NCBI GenBank assembly: GCA_007136375.1
Contig: SLHB01000241.1
Span: 1-8,474, forward strand
DNA length: 8,474 nt
Reading direction: 5' to 3'
Source: Candidatus Hydrogenedentota bacterium
Lineage (GTDB): Bacteria; Hydrogenedentota; Hydrogenedentia; Hydrogenedentales; SLHB01
Within the stretch, counting starts at the first letter, position 1; every line of letters starts with the position of its first letter. Under the pieces are notes generated by a model. The model was given only the letters and a program-made list of their open reading frames with translations, searched no databases and had not been told where the DNA came from. The position numbers were made by a program, and so were the translations under genes. This document shows, in pieces, positions 1-5,916 of this stretch.

Positions 1-47
1 ACGAGGCCGGTCTTGTCGTGGCAGCTCATGATGACCCGTCGTATCAT
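1..47 (-). CDS. purH: PurH N-terminus (AICAR formyltransferase / IMP cyclohydrolase), partial
   Basis: This is the first 15 codons of a gene that runs off the left edge on the minus strand. It reads MIRRVIMSCHDKTGL followed by Val. It matches the start of PurH, where a short Ile/Lys/Arg-rich beta strand leads into the DKTG(I/L)V motif of the MGS-like IMP cyclohydrolase domain. PurH catalyses the last two steps of de novo IMP synthesis in the cytoplasm. The ATG (47-45) overlaps the TGA of the upstream GerMN lipoprotein gene (46-44) as ATGA. A strong Shine-Dalgarno GGAGGAAG (complement of 57-64) lies 9 nt upstream, inside that gene. Both support this start and suggest translational coupling. 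Only the extreme N-terminus is visible, so the call rests on the DKTG motif, its distance from the start and the SD. Confidence 0.8.
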   Translation of the reverse strand, partial: MIRRVIMSCHDKTGL

Positions 48-583
48 CGAATCAGGCTTCCTCCGAGGGTGGGCGCGATGGGCTCGGAAAGGTCCATATG
101 GCCCAGCGTGTCGAGAGGCGCTCCCTCCACCAAGAACTGGACCGCGTCGATCCCTTCCAACTCACACAAAGAGTGGACGATGGCGTAGACGGTGTGGGCT
201 TCGCCCGTCGTTCCGCCGCTATGGTTATCCCGGAACTCCGCGGAGAAATCCACGCGGGCGGCGCCGTCCACCACTTCTATCCCGAGCAGTTTAGCGCCTT
301 GCGGAACGGGCGAACCGGCCGCGCCGTCCGCCGGTCCTTTCATCAGCTCGCGAATCACCAGCTCCGCCGGGCTAGCTCCTTCGGCGGCGGCGACGCGTTC
401 CTCCGGTTCCAGCAACATGGCTTCCTCCCCGGAAAAGTAGAGCTTCAGCACGACTTCCGCGCCGCTTTGGCCCGAATTCGAAGGCATTTGCTCACAACCC
501 ACCACAATTAGCGACACAATACCCGCGAACGCCCACAACACACGCGTCATGGAGCGTTTGGTATCTATCGATTGGCTACGCAT
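44..583 (-). CDS. GerMN-domain lipoprotein
   Basis: This is a predicted 179-residue envelope lipoprotein. A basic N-terminus and hydrophobic stretch (about residues 14-28) end in a lipobox, LIVVG then Cys30, so mature lipidation at Cys30 is expected. The rest, about residues 43-172, looks like one GerMN (sporulation/spore germination) domain. It has a beta strand VVLKLYF, a helix ending in ELMKGP, the segment KLLGIEVVDGAARVDFSAEF, a GGTTGEAH turn, and a final strand with FLVEG followed by DLSEPI. GerMN domains occur in Bacillus GerM and in many Gram-negative lipoproteins of non-sporulating bacteria, where their role is poorly defined. The start at 583 is preferred over Met12 (550) because GGGGGAG lies about 9 nt upstream of 583, while Met12 has no SD. 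It lies 56 nt after the oxidoreductase gene and overlaps purH by ATGA. No terminator is visible in the gap, so all three may be co-transcribed. Confidence 0.87.
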   Translation of the reverse strand: MRSQSIDTKRSMTRVLWAFAGIVSLIVVGCEQMPSNSGQSGAEVVLKLYFSGEEAMLLEPEERVAAAEGASPAELVIRELMKGPADGAAGSPVPQGAKLLGIEVVDGAARVDFSAEFRDNHSGGTTGEAHTVYAIVHSLCELEGIDAVQFLVEGAPLDTLGHMDLSEPIAPTLGGSLIR

Positions 584-639
584 CCCACGCTTCTCCCCCT
601 ACGACGGCCGCCGCGCAACAGGTTCGCTCCCGCCACGGG

Positions 640-2004
640 TCAGGCAATGTCCAGCGTCCAGGGCTCGCGCATCTCCCGGGACAGGTACGCTTCGGCTTCC
701 TCGTCGCCATCCGGGAACGACTGTGTTTCCGGATCCCAGGCGATGGGGCGGTCCAGAAGGTACGCGATGTTCGCGAGATGGCAGACCGTGGCGGAGCCGT
801 GTCCCACTTCGACGTTCGCGATGGGGCGCCGCCGCTCCTTGATGCACTCGATCCAATCTTTCCAATGATTTTCGTTCTCGTACAGCCGGACATCGTCATC
901 GTCCAGCGACACGTCCGCAAGCGCCGCGGGATAGGCGCTCATGCTTCCGCCGCGAACGATGACGCGGCCTTCATCGCCCACGAACTCTTGCGCGCGGCCT
1001 CCGATGGGCCGGTTCTCCGGGTCCCGGGCGCCGCCGTAATACATGGTGACGCCGTCATCGTACTGGAAGGCCATAAGGGTTTGATCCCAATCCGATGCGG
1101 GCGTCACCGCCACGGGGCCGCTGCCGTCCCGGCCCATGCCCCATTGGGCGATGTCGAAATCGTGGGCGCCGAAGTCGGTGATATTGCCGCCGGCGAACTC
1201 GAAATAGAGCCGCCACTCCGGCCATCCGCCCTCGTCGATGTGAGGCGCGTAGATGGCGTTGTAAGGCCGCCACGGCGCCTGGCCGAGCCACATATCCCAG
1301 TCCAAGCCATCGGGGACAGGCTCTTCCGGCAGCTCGTGGCCCACCTTCACGGGCGGCCAGTTTCCGGGATTCACATGGACCGTGTGCAGTTCGCCGATGT
1401 AGCCGTTGCGCACCAACTCGCAAGCGCGGCGGACGCCGTCCTCCGAGCGGAGTTGGGACCCTGTCTGAAACACGGCGCCCGTCTCCTCGACAACCGCCGC
1501 GACGGCTTGTCCTTCGCTAATCGTGAGGCTGATGGGCTTCTCGCAGTAGACGTCCTTTCCGGCGCGCATGGCCGTAATGGCCTGGATAGCGTGCCAGTGA
1601 TCCGGCGTGGCGATGACGACGGCGTCGATGTCATCCCGGGCGGTCAGTTCGCGGAAATCCTTGTAGATCGCGCAGCCGTCGTAACTCCCGGCGCCGTTGT
1701 GTTCGGCGTAGTGGTCATTGATGCGCTCCTGGGTCCGCTCCAGCCGGATGCTTTCCACGTCGCACACGGCTACGACCTCGCACTCCGGCATTCCGATGAA
1801 GTGGCCGATGTGCGTGGGCATCATGGTCCCCAGGCCGATGAATCCCAGCGTAATCCGCTCGCTCGGCGCCGCCGCGCCCGCCAAGCCTAAAGCCGAGCCG
1901 GGAATGATGTTGGGACCCGCCGCCGCGCCCGCCGTGGACAAGGCCGCCGTCTTCAGAAAACTCCGCCGCGACATATGTCCGCCGTTCTTGCCTGTTGCCG
2001 CCAT
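640..2004 (-). CDS. Tat-exported Gfo/Idh/MocA-family oxidoreductase
   Basis: This is a predicted 454-residue NAD(P)-dependent sugar or polyol dehydrogenase of the Gfo/Idh/MocA family. The N-terminus has a twin-arginine motif, SRRSFLK (Arg13-Arg14), before an Ala/Gly-rich hydrophobic stretch to about residue 46, so export to the periplasm with bound cofactor is likely. The Rossmann domain spans about 51-175: GFIGLGTM (54-61), the acidic end of strand 2 (VCDVE, 80-84), ATPDHWHA (132-139) and the family lysine in CEKPIS (154-159). The C-terminal beta-sheet domain includes TDFGAHDFDIAQWG (276-289). The tail with KDWIECIK, RPIANVEVGH and LSREMREPW matches the large planctomycete-type subgroup. The substrate cannot be deduced. 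The start at 2004 is chosen because TAAGGAG (complement of 2014-2020) sits 9 nt upstream. An internal Met at 1974 is possible but has a poor SD. Extending the frame to 2397 would run through the terminator and into the transporter gene and is not credible. Confidence 0.92.
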   Translation of the reverse strand: MAATGKNGGHMSRRSFLKTAALSTAGAAAGPNIIPGSALGLAGAAAPSERITLGFIGLGTMMPTHIGHFIGMPECEVVAVCDVESIRLERTQERINDHYAEHNGAGSYDGCAIYKDFRELTARDDIDAVVIATPDHWHAIQAITAMRAGKDVYCEKPISLTISEGQAVAAVVEETGAVFQTGSQLRSEDGVRRACELVRNGYIGELHTVHVNPGNWPPVKVGHELPEEPVPDGLDWDMWLGQAPWRPYNAIYAPHIDEGGWPEWRLYFEFAGGNITDFGAHDFDIAQWGMGRDGSGPVAVTPASDWDQTLMAFQYDDGVTMYYGGARDPENRPIGGRAQEFVGDEGRVIVRGGSMSAYPAALADVSLDDDDVRLYENENHWKDWIECIKERRRPIANVEVGHGSATVCHLANIAYLLDRPIAWDPETQSFPDGDEEAEAYLSREMREPWTLDIA

Positions 2005-2073
2005 CTCCGCTGACTCCTTAGGTTGCGTCCGTCCCGTCCGCTTACAAACACCACGCCGCCACGAGGGCGGCTT

Positions 2074-2102
2074 ACTGTAGGCCCCGCGCGCCATGCTGTC
2101 AA
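2074..2102 (-). promoter_or_regulatory. Sigma-70-type promoter for the oxidoreductase gene
   Basis: On the minus strand a perfect -35 box TTGACA (complement of 2097-2102) is followed by a 17-nt spacer and a -10 box TACAGT (complement of 2074-2079; 4 of 6 consensus). Transcription would start near 2067 and give a leader of about 60 nt ending at the ATG at 2004. The box lies between the transporter terminator and the oxidoreductase start, exactly where a new transcription unit is expected. A second TATACT (complement of 2102-2107) overlaps the -35 box. Confidence 0.6.
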
Positions 2103-2159
2103 GTATACGGAAGCGCGCCGCGGCCGCGCCAATGCCCGTCTTCGCCGTACGCCCAGCGC

Positions 2160-2214
2160 CAATGAGAAACGAACGGCCCGGCGCAACCGGTTCGTAACCG
2201 GCTGGACCGGGCCG
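2160..2214 (-). terminator. Nested-hairpin intrinsic terminator after the AbgT gene
   Basis: An outer 8-bp stem, CGGCCCGG (2174-2181) with CCGGGCCG (2207-2214), encloses a 5x5 internal loop. Inside is a perfect 6-bp stem, CCGGTT with AACCGG (2187-2192 and 2196-2201), and a 3-nt loop. On the minus strand the structure is followed by a T-rich tract, TTCGTTTCTC (complement of 2164-2173). It begins 22 nt past the TGA of the transporter gene. The pyrimidine tract on one side only indicates termination of leftward transcription. Confidence 0.72.
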
Positions 2215-2236
2215 CGCAATCGCCGGATGCCGTGGC

Positions 2237-3769
2237 TCAGGGATAGGTGAGTGGGGCGCCCGGACCCAAGGGCAGGACGAAGAATACCCAGATGACCAGG
2301 GCGCTCGTGCCAACGACGCCAAAGGCGATGGAGTACGGGACCATCGCGGCGATGATGGTGCCCAGGCCGGCCTTGGGATCGTAGCGCCGCGCGCCAATGA
2401 TGATGAGGGGGAAATAGGGGAGCAGGGGCGTAATGATGTTGGTGAAGGAATCGCCCACGCGGTACGCGGCCTGGACCAGCTCCGGCGAGTAGCCCATGAT
2501 CATGAACATGGGCACGAAGACGGGTCCCATGATGGCCCACTTTGCCGAGGCGCTGCCCACGAAGAGGTTGATCGTGGCGGACACGAGAACGAAGGCCACG
2601 AGGAGGGGGATGCCGCCAACGCCGATGCCTTCCAGGAAGGCGGCGCCCTGGATAGCCAGAATGATGCCCAATTGCGACCAGTCGAAATAGGCGACGAACT
2701 GGGCGGCGACAAAAGCGAGGACGAGATAGGCGCCCATGGTGTTCATGGCGGCGGTCGTCATCTCCACGACCTGCTTCTCGCTGCGGACCGCGCCCGTCAC
2801 GGCGCCGAAGACAATACCGGGAACGAAAAACAGGATCAGCATGATCGGCACAAGGCTTTGGTACAAGGGCATGAATTCGCCCTCCTCGCCCCGGAACGGC
2901 CCTCCCCGCGGAATGGTCATCGCCGCGAACAGGAAGAGAAGGAACAACACGGCGGCGCCCGCCCAGAAGAGGCCCCGGCGTTCGGCCGGCGACAAGGCGA
3001 GGCCTTCCCGGCTGTCATCCGCCGCGGCGTCCGCGTCCGGCGAGCCGCTGTACTCGCCTAAGCGGGGCGCCACAATGCGCTCGGTCACGAACACGCCCGT
3101 TAGCGTGAAGACGGGGACCAGCGTGGCCATGAGGAACCAGTTCGCGGCGGGATTCACTTCGTAATTCTCGTCCATGATGCCGGCGGCGGAGGTGCTGAGG
3201 CCGGACAGAAGCGGATCCAGGGAGGTGAGCACGAGGTTCGCGCTGAAACCCGCGGAGACGCCCGCAAAGGCGGCGGCCAGCCCCGCGATGGGATGACGGC
3301 CCATGCCGTAGAACAACACGGCGCCCAGAGGGATCAGCACGACGTAACCCGCGTCGGCGGCGATGCTGGACATGATGCCGGCGAACACGAGGGCGCCCGT
3401 GACGAGTTTCTCGGGCACGGCGCCGATGAAGCCGCGCAACGCGGCCGACACCAGGCCCGATCGCTCCGCCACGCCCAAGCCCAACATGGCCACAAGCACC
3501 AAGCCAAGGGGAGGAAACCCGGCGAAATTGTCCACCATTTCCGTGAATATGCGTTGAATGCCGCTCCGGTCCAGGAGATTTACGGCTTCGATGCGCTCGC
3601 CCGTCCCGGGATGTTCGGCGGAAAGGCCCAGTTGGGCGCTGATCCACGAGATAAGCAACACAAGGCCGATGAAGATGACAAACAGGGTCGCGGGCTCGGG
3701 CAGCCGATTGCCCCAGCGCTCGATCCGGTCAAGGGCGAGCCCGCCCAGCCTGCGCGGCGATAGTCTCAT
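2237..3769 (-). CDS. AbgT-family transporter
   Basis: This is a predicted 510-residue inner-membrane protein, the normal length for AbgT (E. coli AbgT and gonococcal MtrF are a little over 500). Hydrophobic helices fill the chain, interrupted by a hydrophilic acidic loop at about 239-262. Family hallmarks are visible: SSIAADAGYVVLIPLGA (134-150), SANLVLTSLDPLLSG (176-190) and SAKWAIMGPVFVPMF (408-422). The residues known to matter in MtrF and YdaH (one Asp, then Trp, Pro and Arg) appear as Asp185, Trp411, Pro429 and Arg437. The W-P-R spacing of 18 and 8 matches the characterised proteins. Known members import p-aminobenzoyl-glutamate or export sulfonamides, so substrate and direction are undecided here. 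A GAGGAG SD (complement of 3774-3779) lies 4 nt before the ATG. The gene lies 151 nt after the PL14-like gene and ends in a clear terminator. I give no gene symbol because AbgT and MtrF/YdaH types cannot be separated by eye. Confidence 0.93.
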   Translation of the reverse strand: MRLSPRRLGGLALDRIERWGNRLPEPATLFVIFIGLVLLISWISAQLGLSAEHPGTGERIEAVNLLDRSGIQRIFTEMVDNFAGFPPLGLVLVAMLGLGVAERSGLVSAALRGFIGAVPEKLVTGALVFAGIMSSIAADAGYVVLIPLGAVLFYGMGRHPIAGLAAAFAGVSAGFSANLVLTSLDPLLSGLSTSAAGIMDENYEVNPAANWFLMATLVPVFTLTGVFVTERIVAPRLGEYSGSPDADAAADDSREGLALSPAERRGLFWAGAAVLFLLFLFAAMTIPRGGPFRGEEGEFMPLYQSLVPIMLILFFVPGIVFGAVTGAVRSEKQVVEMTTAAMNTMGAYLVLAFVAAQFVAYFDWSQLGIILAIQGAAFLEGIGVGGIPLLVAFVLVSATINLFVGSASAKWAIMGPVFVPMFMIMGYSPELVQAAYRVGDSFTNIITPLLPYFPLIIIGARRYDPKAGLGTIIAAMVPYSIAFGVVGTSALVIWVFFVLPLGPGAPLTYP

Positions 3770-3920
3770 GGGTCTCCTCTCCAGCCCGGTTGTTTAGGCC
3801 GCGTGGATGCGGCGTTCCGCGCGTCGTTCTCCCCTGCGGGCGCGCGGCGGTTCCATACCCTACCTGCCCAGCCCCCTTGGCGCAACCCGCGCGCCCAGAC
3901 GCCGAAACCAAGCCGGCGGA

Positions 3921-4742
3921 TCACTCCCGATGCGTGGGAACCACTTCCTCGCCCGGCCAAATCTTCAGATCGCGGAAGTACAGGGCCGTGTCCACCGGCG
4001 ACGTCCAACTGCCGCCGTAGTAGATGTTGAACCAGAACTCTTCGACGAGGACATCGTCGTGGCCCTCGGCGCGAAACATACGATCCTCCCGTTCGAAGAC
4101 GAGTTCACCGTCCACCCAGCCGCGCTGCACGCCGTCATGTTCGCCGGGCGTGTTCATGCGCACGTACTGGTCGATCTGCCGCCATTCACCGGCGCCCAGC
4201 GCTTCGGACCAGCCGTCGATGGCGCCCCAACGGCCCATGTCCGCGTGGTAGGTGTAAAAGGACAAGGCCATGCGCCCTTCCAAGTCGAAGCGGCGCGGCG
4301 GCTCGAAGCCCATGCGGGCCGACCAGCCATTGGTCCCGTCGGCGCGCCGTCCGCCCCAGCCCGCCTCGCCGTACCGGCCGGCGAAACCGGGGAGCTTGCC
4401 GCCGCCGGCGCCCTGGGGGAAAGCGAAATGCTCCGGCACATAGATCCAGTACCGGGCCGTGGCCTCCTCGGGTTCGTCGTCCATGAGGGCGGCCATGGGC
4501 GCGTGCATGGAGGCGCCATAGTGGCTGCCTTCCGGGACGCCCACACGCAGTACTTGGCGTCCGCCGCCGGCCGGGTCGGTGGTGATGCTGTTGTGTTCGC
4601 CCCGGCCCACGTTCAACTGTTCCGCGTAATCCTCCGAATCGAAGGAAATCGAAAGCGCCGGCTCCGGTTCTTCGGCCTGAAGGGCGGCCGCCGCCAACAA
4701 CATCACCGCCACGAGGGGCCAACGCGTTCGTTGTGTGTTCAT
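3921..4742 (-). CDS. Secreted polysaccharide lyase family 14-like protein
   Basis: This is a predicted 273-residue secreted protein. A Sec signal peptide has basic residues 5-7, a hydrophobic core at about 9-21 and likely cleavage after LQA (residue 23). The mature part resembles the beta jelly roll of PL14 alginate/glucuronan lyases. It has strand RYWIYVPEHF, the GGKLPGF segment with Lys116, NGWSARMGF with Ser141 and Arg143, SFYTYHADM with Tyr163 and Tyr165, QYVRMNTPGEHDG (192-204), a WVDGELV strand and a closing FWFNIYYGG...LYFRDLKIW segment. The Lys, Ser-x-Arg and Tyr-x-Tyr set matches, in order and local spacing, residues implicated in catalysis in characterised PL14 enzymes as I recall them. 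Lyase activity is therefore plausible but unproven. The start at 4742 is preferred over the in-frame Met at 4760. The latter overlaps a GGAGG SD (complement of 4754-4758) that serves the former, and it has no SD of its own. Confidence 0.75.
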   Translation of the reverse strand: MNTQRTRWPLVAVMLLAAAALQAEEPEPALSISFDSEDYAEQLNVGRGEHNSITTDPAGGGRQVLRVGVPEGSHYGASMHAPMAALMDDEPEEATARYWIYVPEHFAFPQGAGGGKLPGFAGRYGEAGWGGRRADGTNGWSARMGFEPPRRFDLEGRMALSFYTYHADMGRWGAIDGWSEALGAGEWRQIDQYVRMNTPGEHDGVQRGWVDGELVFEREDRMFRAEGHDDVLVEEFWFNIYYGGSWTSPVDTALYFRDLKIWPGEEVVPTHRE

Positions 4743-4938
4743 GATTCCTGTATCCTCCATTGATTCCGCGTCATGTTGGAGCGCCAGTCTACCAAGCCGG
4801 ACGCGGCGCCGGAAAACGCCGCCAAGAGACTCCGGGAGGTAGATTCATCCCGCCCCGCGCGGTAGTATACAACCTGCGCCGGCGGCGCGGACCGCGGGAC
4901 GTTCACTTGGGAGCGCGAGCAAGGAGGGGTGTTTCGGT
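4743..4938. promoter_or_regulatory. Divergent intergenic region with probable back-to-back promoters
   Basis: This 196-nt gap separates the leftward PL14-like gene from the rightward YbjQ operon, so both promoters must lie here or overlap the flanking genes. The clearest AT-rich island in GC-rich surroundings is around the palindrome GTATAC (4865-4870). It provides a -10-like TATACT on the minus strand (complement of 4864-4869) and TATACA on the plus strand (4866-4871). No convincing -35 box accompanies either. The SD AAGGAGG (4921-4927) belongs to the YbjQ gene. Confidence 0.35.
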
Positions 4939-5340
4939 ATGATTGTCGTGAACACGGAAAGCGTGCCCGGCTACGAAGTTATGGAGGTGAAGGGCCTCGT
5001 CCAGGGCAATACGATCCGGGCCAAGCACTTGGGCCGGGATATCGCGGCGAGCCTGAAAAGCCTCGTGGGGGGCGAGTTGCGGGGGTACACGGAGCTGCTA
5101 ACGGAAGCGCGGCGTCAATCGCTGGAGCGGATGATGATCCAAGCGGAACAACTGGGCGCGAACGCCGTGGTGAACGTGCGCTTCACGACCAGCGCCATCA
5201 CCCAAGGGGCCGCGGAGCTCTACGCCTATGGCACCGCCGTCCTCGTGCAGCGGCATACGGCGGAAACGCCGCCGGACCAGATGCCTGGCGCCGCCATGTT
5301 CCGGGCCGAAAACGTTCCCCACACGGACCAGCGGAGCTAG
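4939..5340 (+). CDS. YbjQ/UPF0145 family protein
   Basis: This is a predicted 133-residue cytosolic protein with no signal peptide or membrane helix. Residues 1-106 fit the YbjQ (UPF0145, DUF74) fold. The start IVVNTESVPGYEV leads to a strand/loop EVKGLVQGNTIRAKHLGRDI (16-35). Then come the hallmark LVGGELRGYTELLTEARRQSL (42-62), a long helix to GANAVVNVRF (73-82) and a last strand AELYAYGTAVLV (92-103). Residues 107-133 are an extra hydrophilic tail beyond the roughly 105-residue family norm. The family is sometimes labelled heavy-metal binding on structural grounds, but its function is unknown. AAGGAGG (4921-4927) lies 11 nt before the ATG. It is followed 43 nt later by a second, membrane-anchored YbjQ paralogue and then a PrsW-like protease, apparently as one operon. 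Confidence 0.88.
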   Translation: MIVVNTESVPGYEVMEVKGLVQGNTIRAKHLGRDIAASLKSLVGGELRGYTELLTEARRQSLERMMIQAEQLGANAVVNVRFTTSAITQGAAELYAYGTAVLVQRHTAETPPDQMPGAAMFRAENVPHTDQRS

Positions 5341-5383
5341 CAGGCTCCGCGCCCGCGGCGCCCGCCGTTGAAGGAAGTTTCTT

Positions 5384-5908
5384 ATGGAAACCGTTGCTAT
5401 TGTTTTCCTCGTGCTTTTCGTTGTCCTAACCATTGCCCCGCCACTCGCGGGCCTCCTCATCGGCTCGCACATCGAGCAATCTCACCTTCGCGCGCTAGAC
5501 GCGGCCGAGACGAATCTGCGCCACATCCGCGTGACGGACACGAATACGGCCGCCAGCAAGCTGGGCGTCGAGGCCGGAAACGCCCGATTCGTGGCCGGCA
5601 GCGTCGTGATCGCGCCGGACGTGTTTCGGGGAACCCTGTCGAAACTGCGGCTGTTCATCGGCGGCGAGATGCGGTGGTACGAACGGGTGCTTCACCGGGG
5701 CCGCCGCGAAGCCCTCTGCCGCATGCTCCAGGAGGCGGATCGGCTCGGGGCCGCGGCCGTCGTGAACGTGCGCCTCGAAGCCAGCAATCTGAACTTTTGG
5801 AATTCGCAGCAACCGGCCATGGTCGAAGTCATCGCCTACGGCACCGCCGTAGTCCCGGCGGGCGCCGCCGGGACAACAGGCGCCGTGGCCGCCGGGGAAA
5901 TGGGGTAA
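5384..5908 (+). CDS. Membrane-anchored YbjQ/UPF0145 paralogue
   Basis: This is a predicted 174-residue protein. Residues 4-27 form one uncleaved hydrophobic helix (VAIVFLVLFVVLTIAPPLAG...). A linker follows, then a YbjQ domain at about 47-157. The domain begins IRVTDTNTAASKLGVEAG and contains FIGGEMRWYERVLHRGRREAL (91-111), GAAAVVNVRLEAS (122-134) and VEVIAYGTAVV (147-157). It lines up with the preceding gene in its three strongest blocks (GGE-R-Y, GA-AVVNVR, AYGTAV), so the pair looks like an ancient tandem duplication that has diverged widely elsewhere. The soluble domain probably faces the cytoplasm, since the helix has no preceding basic residues and Arg36, Arg46 and Arg49 follow it. The tail is Ala/Gly-rich. 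AAGGAAG (5371-5377) lies 6 nt before the ATG. The stop is only 8 nt before the next start. Confidence 0.85.
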   Translation: METVAIVFLVLFVVLTIAPPLAGLLIGSHIEQSHLRALDAAETNLRHIRVTDTNTAASKLGVEAGNARFVAGSVVIAPDVFRGTLSKLRLFIGGEMRWYERVLHRGRREALCRMLQEADRLGAAAVVNVRLEASNLNFWNSQQPAMVEVIAYGTAVVPAGAAGTTGAVAAGEMG

Positions 5909-5916
5909 GACCCGCC

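Noticed and set aside
778..1890. 370-codon open frame on the plus strand, antisense to the oxidoreductase
   Set aside because: It mirrors the Gfo/Idh/MocA gene, which has clear family motifs. Long antisense frames are expected in GC-rich coding DNA; the translation has no recognisable domain and no SD.
2005..2397. N-terminal extension of the oxidoreductase frame to 2397
   Set aside because: It would cross a terminator and a promoter and overlap the transporter gene. The Tat leader and SD at 2004 fix the start.
2237..2540. His/Arg-rich minus-strand frame (1953-2540) across the transporter 3' end
   Set aside because: It is out of frame with the AbgT gene, whose conserved membrane helices occupy this region. 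Composition is that of an off-frame translation.
3770..3920. Possible promoter or hairpins between the PL14-like and AbgT genes (CCGCGCG/CGCGCGG at 3817-3823 and 3841-3847; GCCGC/GCGGC at 3798-3813)
   Set aside because: The stems are short and GC-only with no T tract, and the best -35/-10 pair (TTGCGC, TAGGGT) matches consensus at only 3 of 6 positions each. I could not call either with confidence.
3807..4763. 318-codon open frame on the plus strand, antisense to the PL14-like gene
   Set aside because: It is antisense to a gene with a signal peptide and ordered motifs, and its own product is low-complexity with no family signature.
5368..5916. N-terminal extension of the PrsW-like frame
   Set aside because: This part overlaps the anchored-YbjQ gene in another frame and encodes Arg/Gly/Pro-rich sequence typical of a shadow frame.
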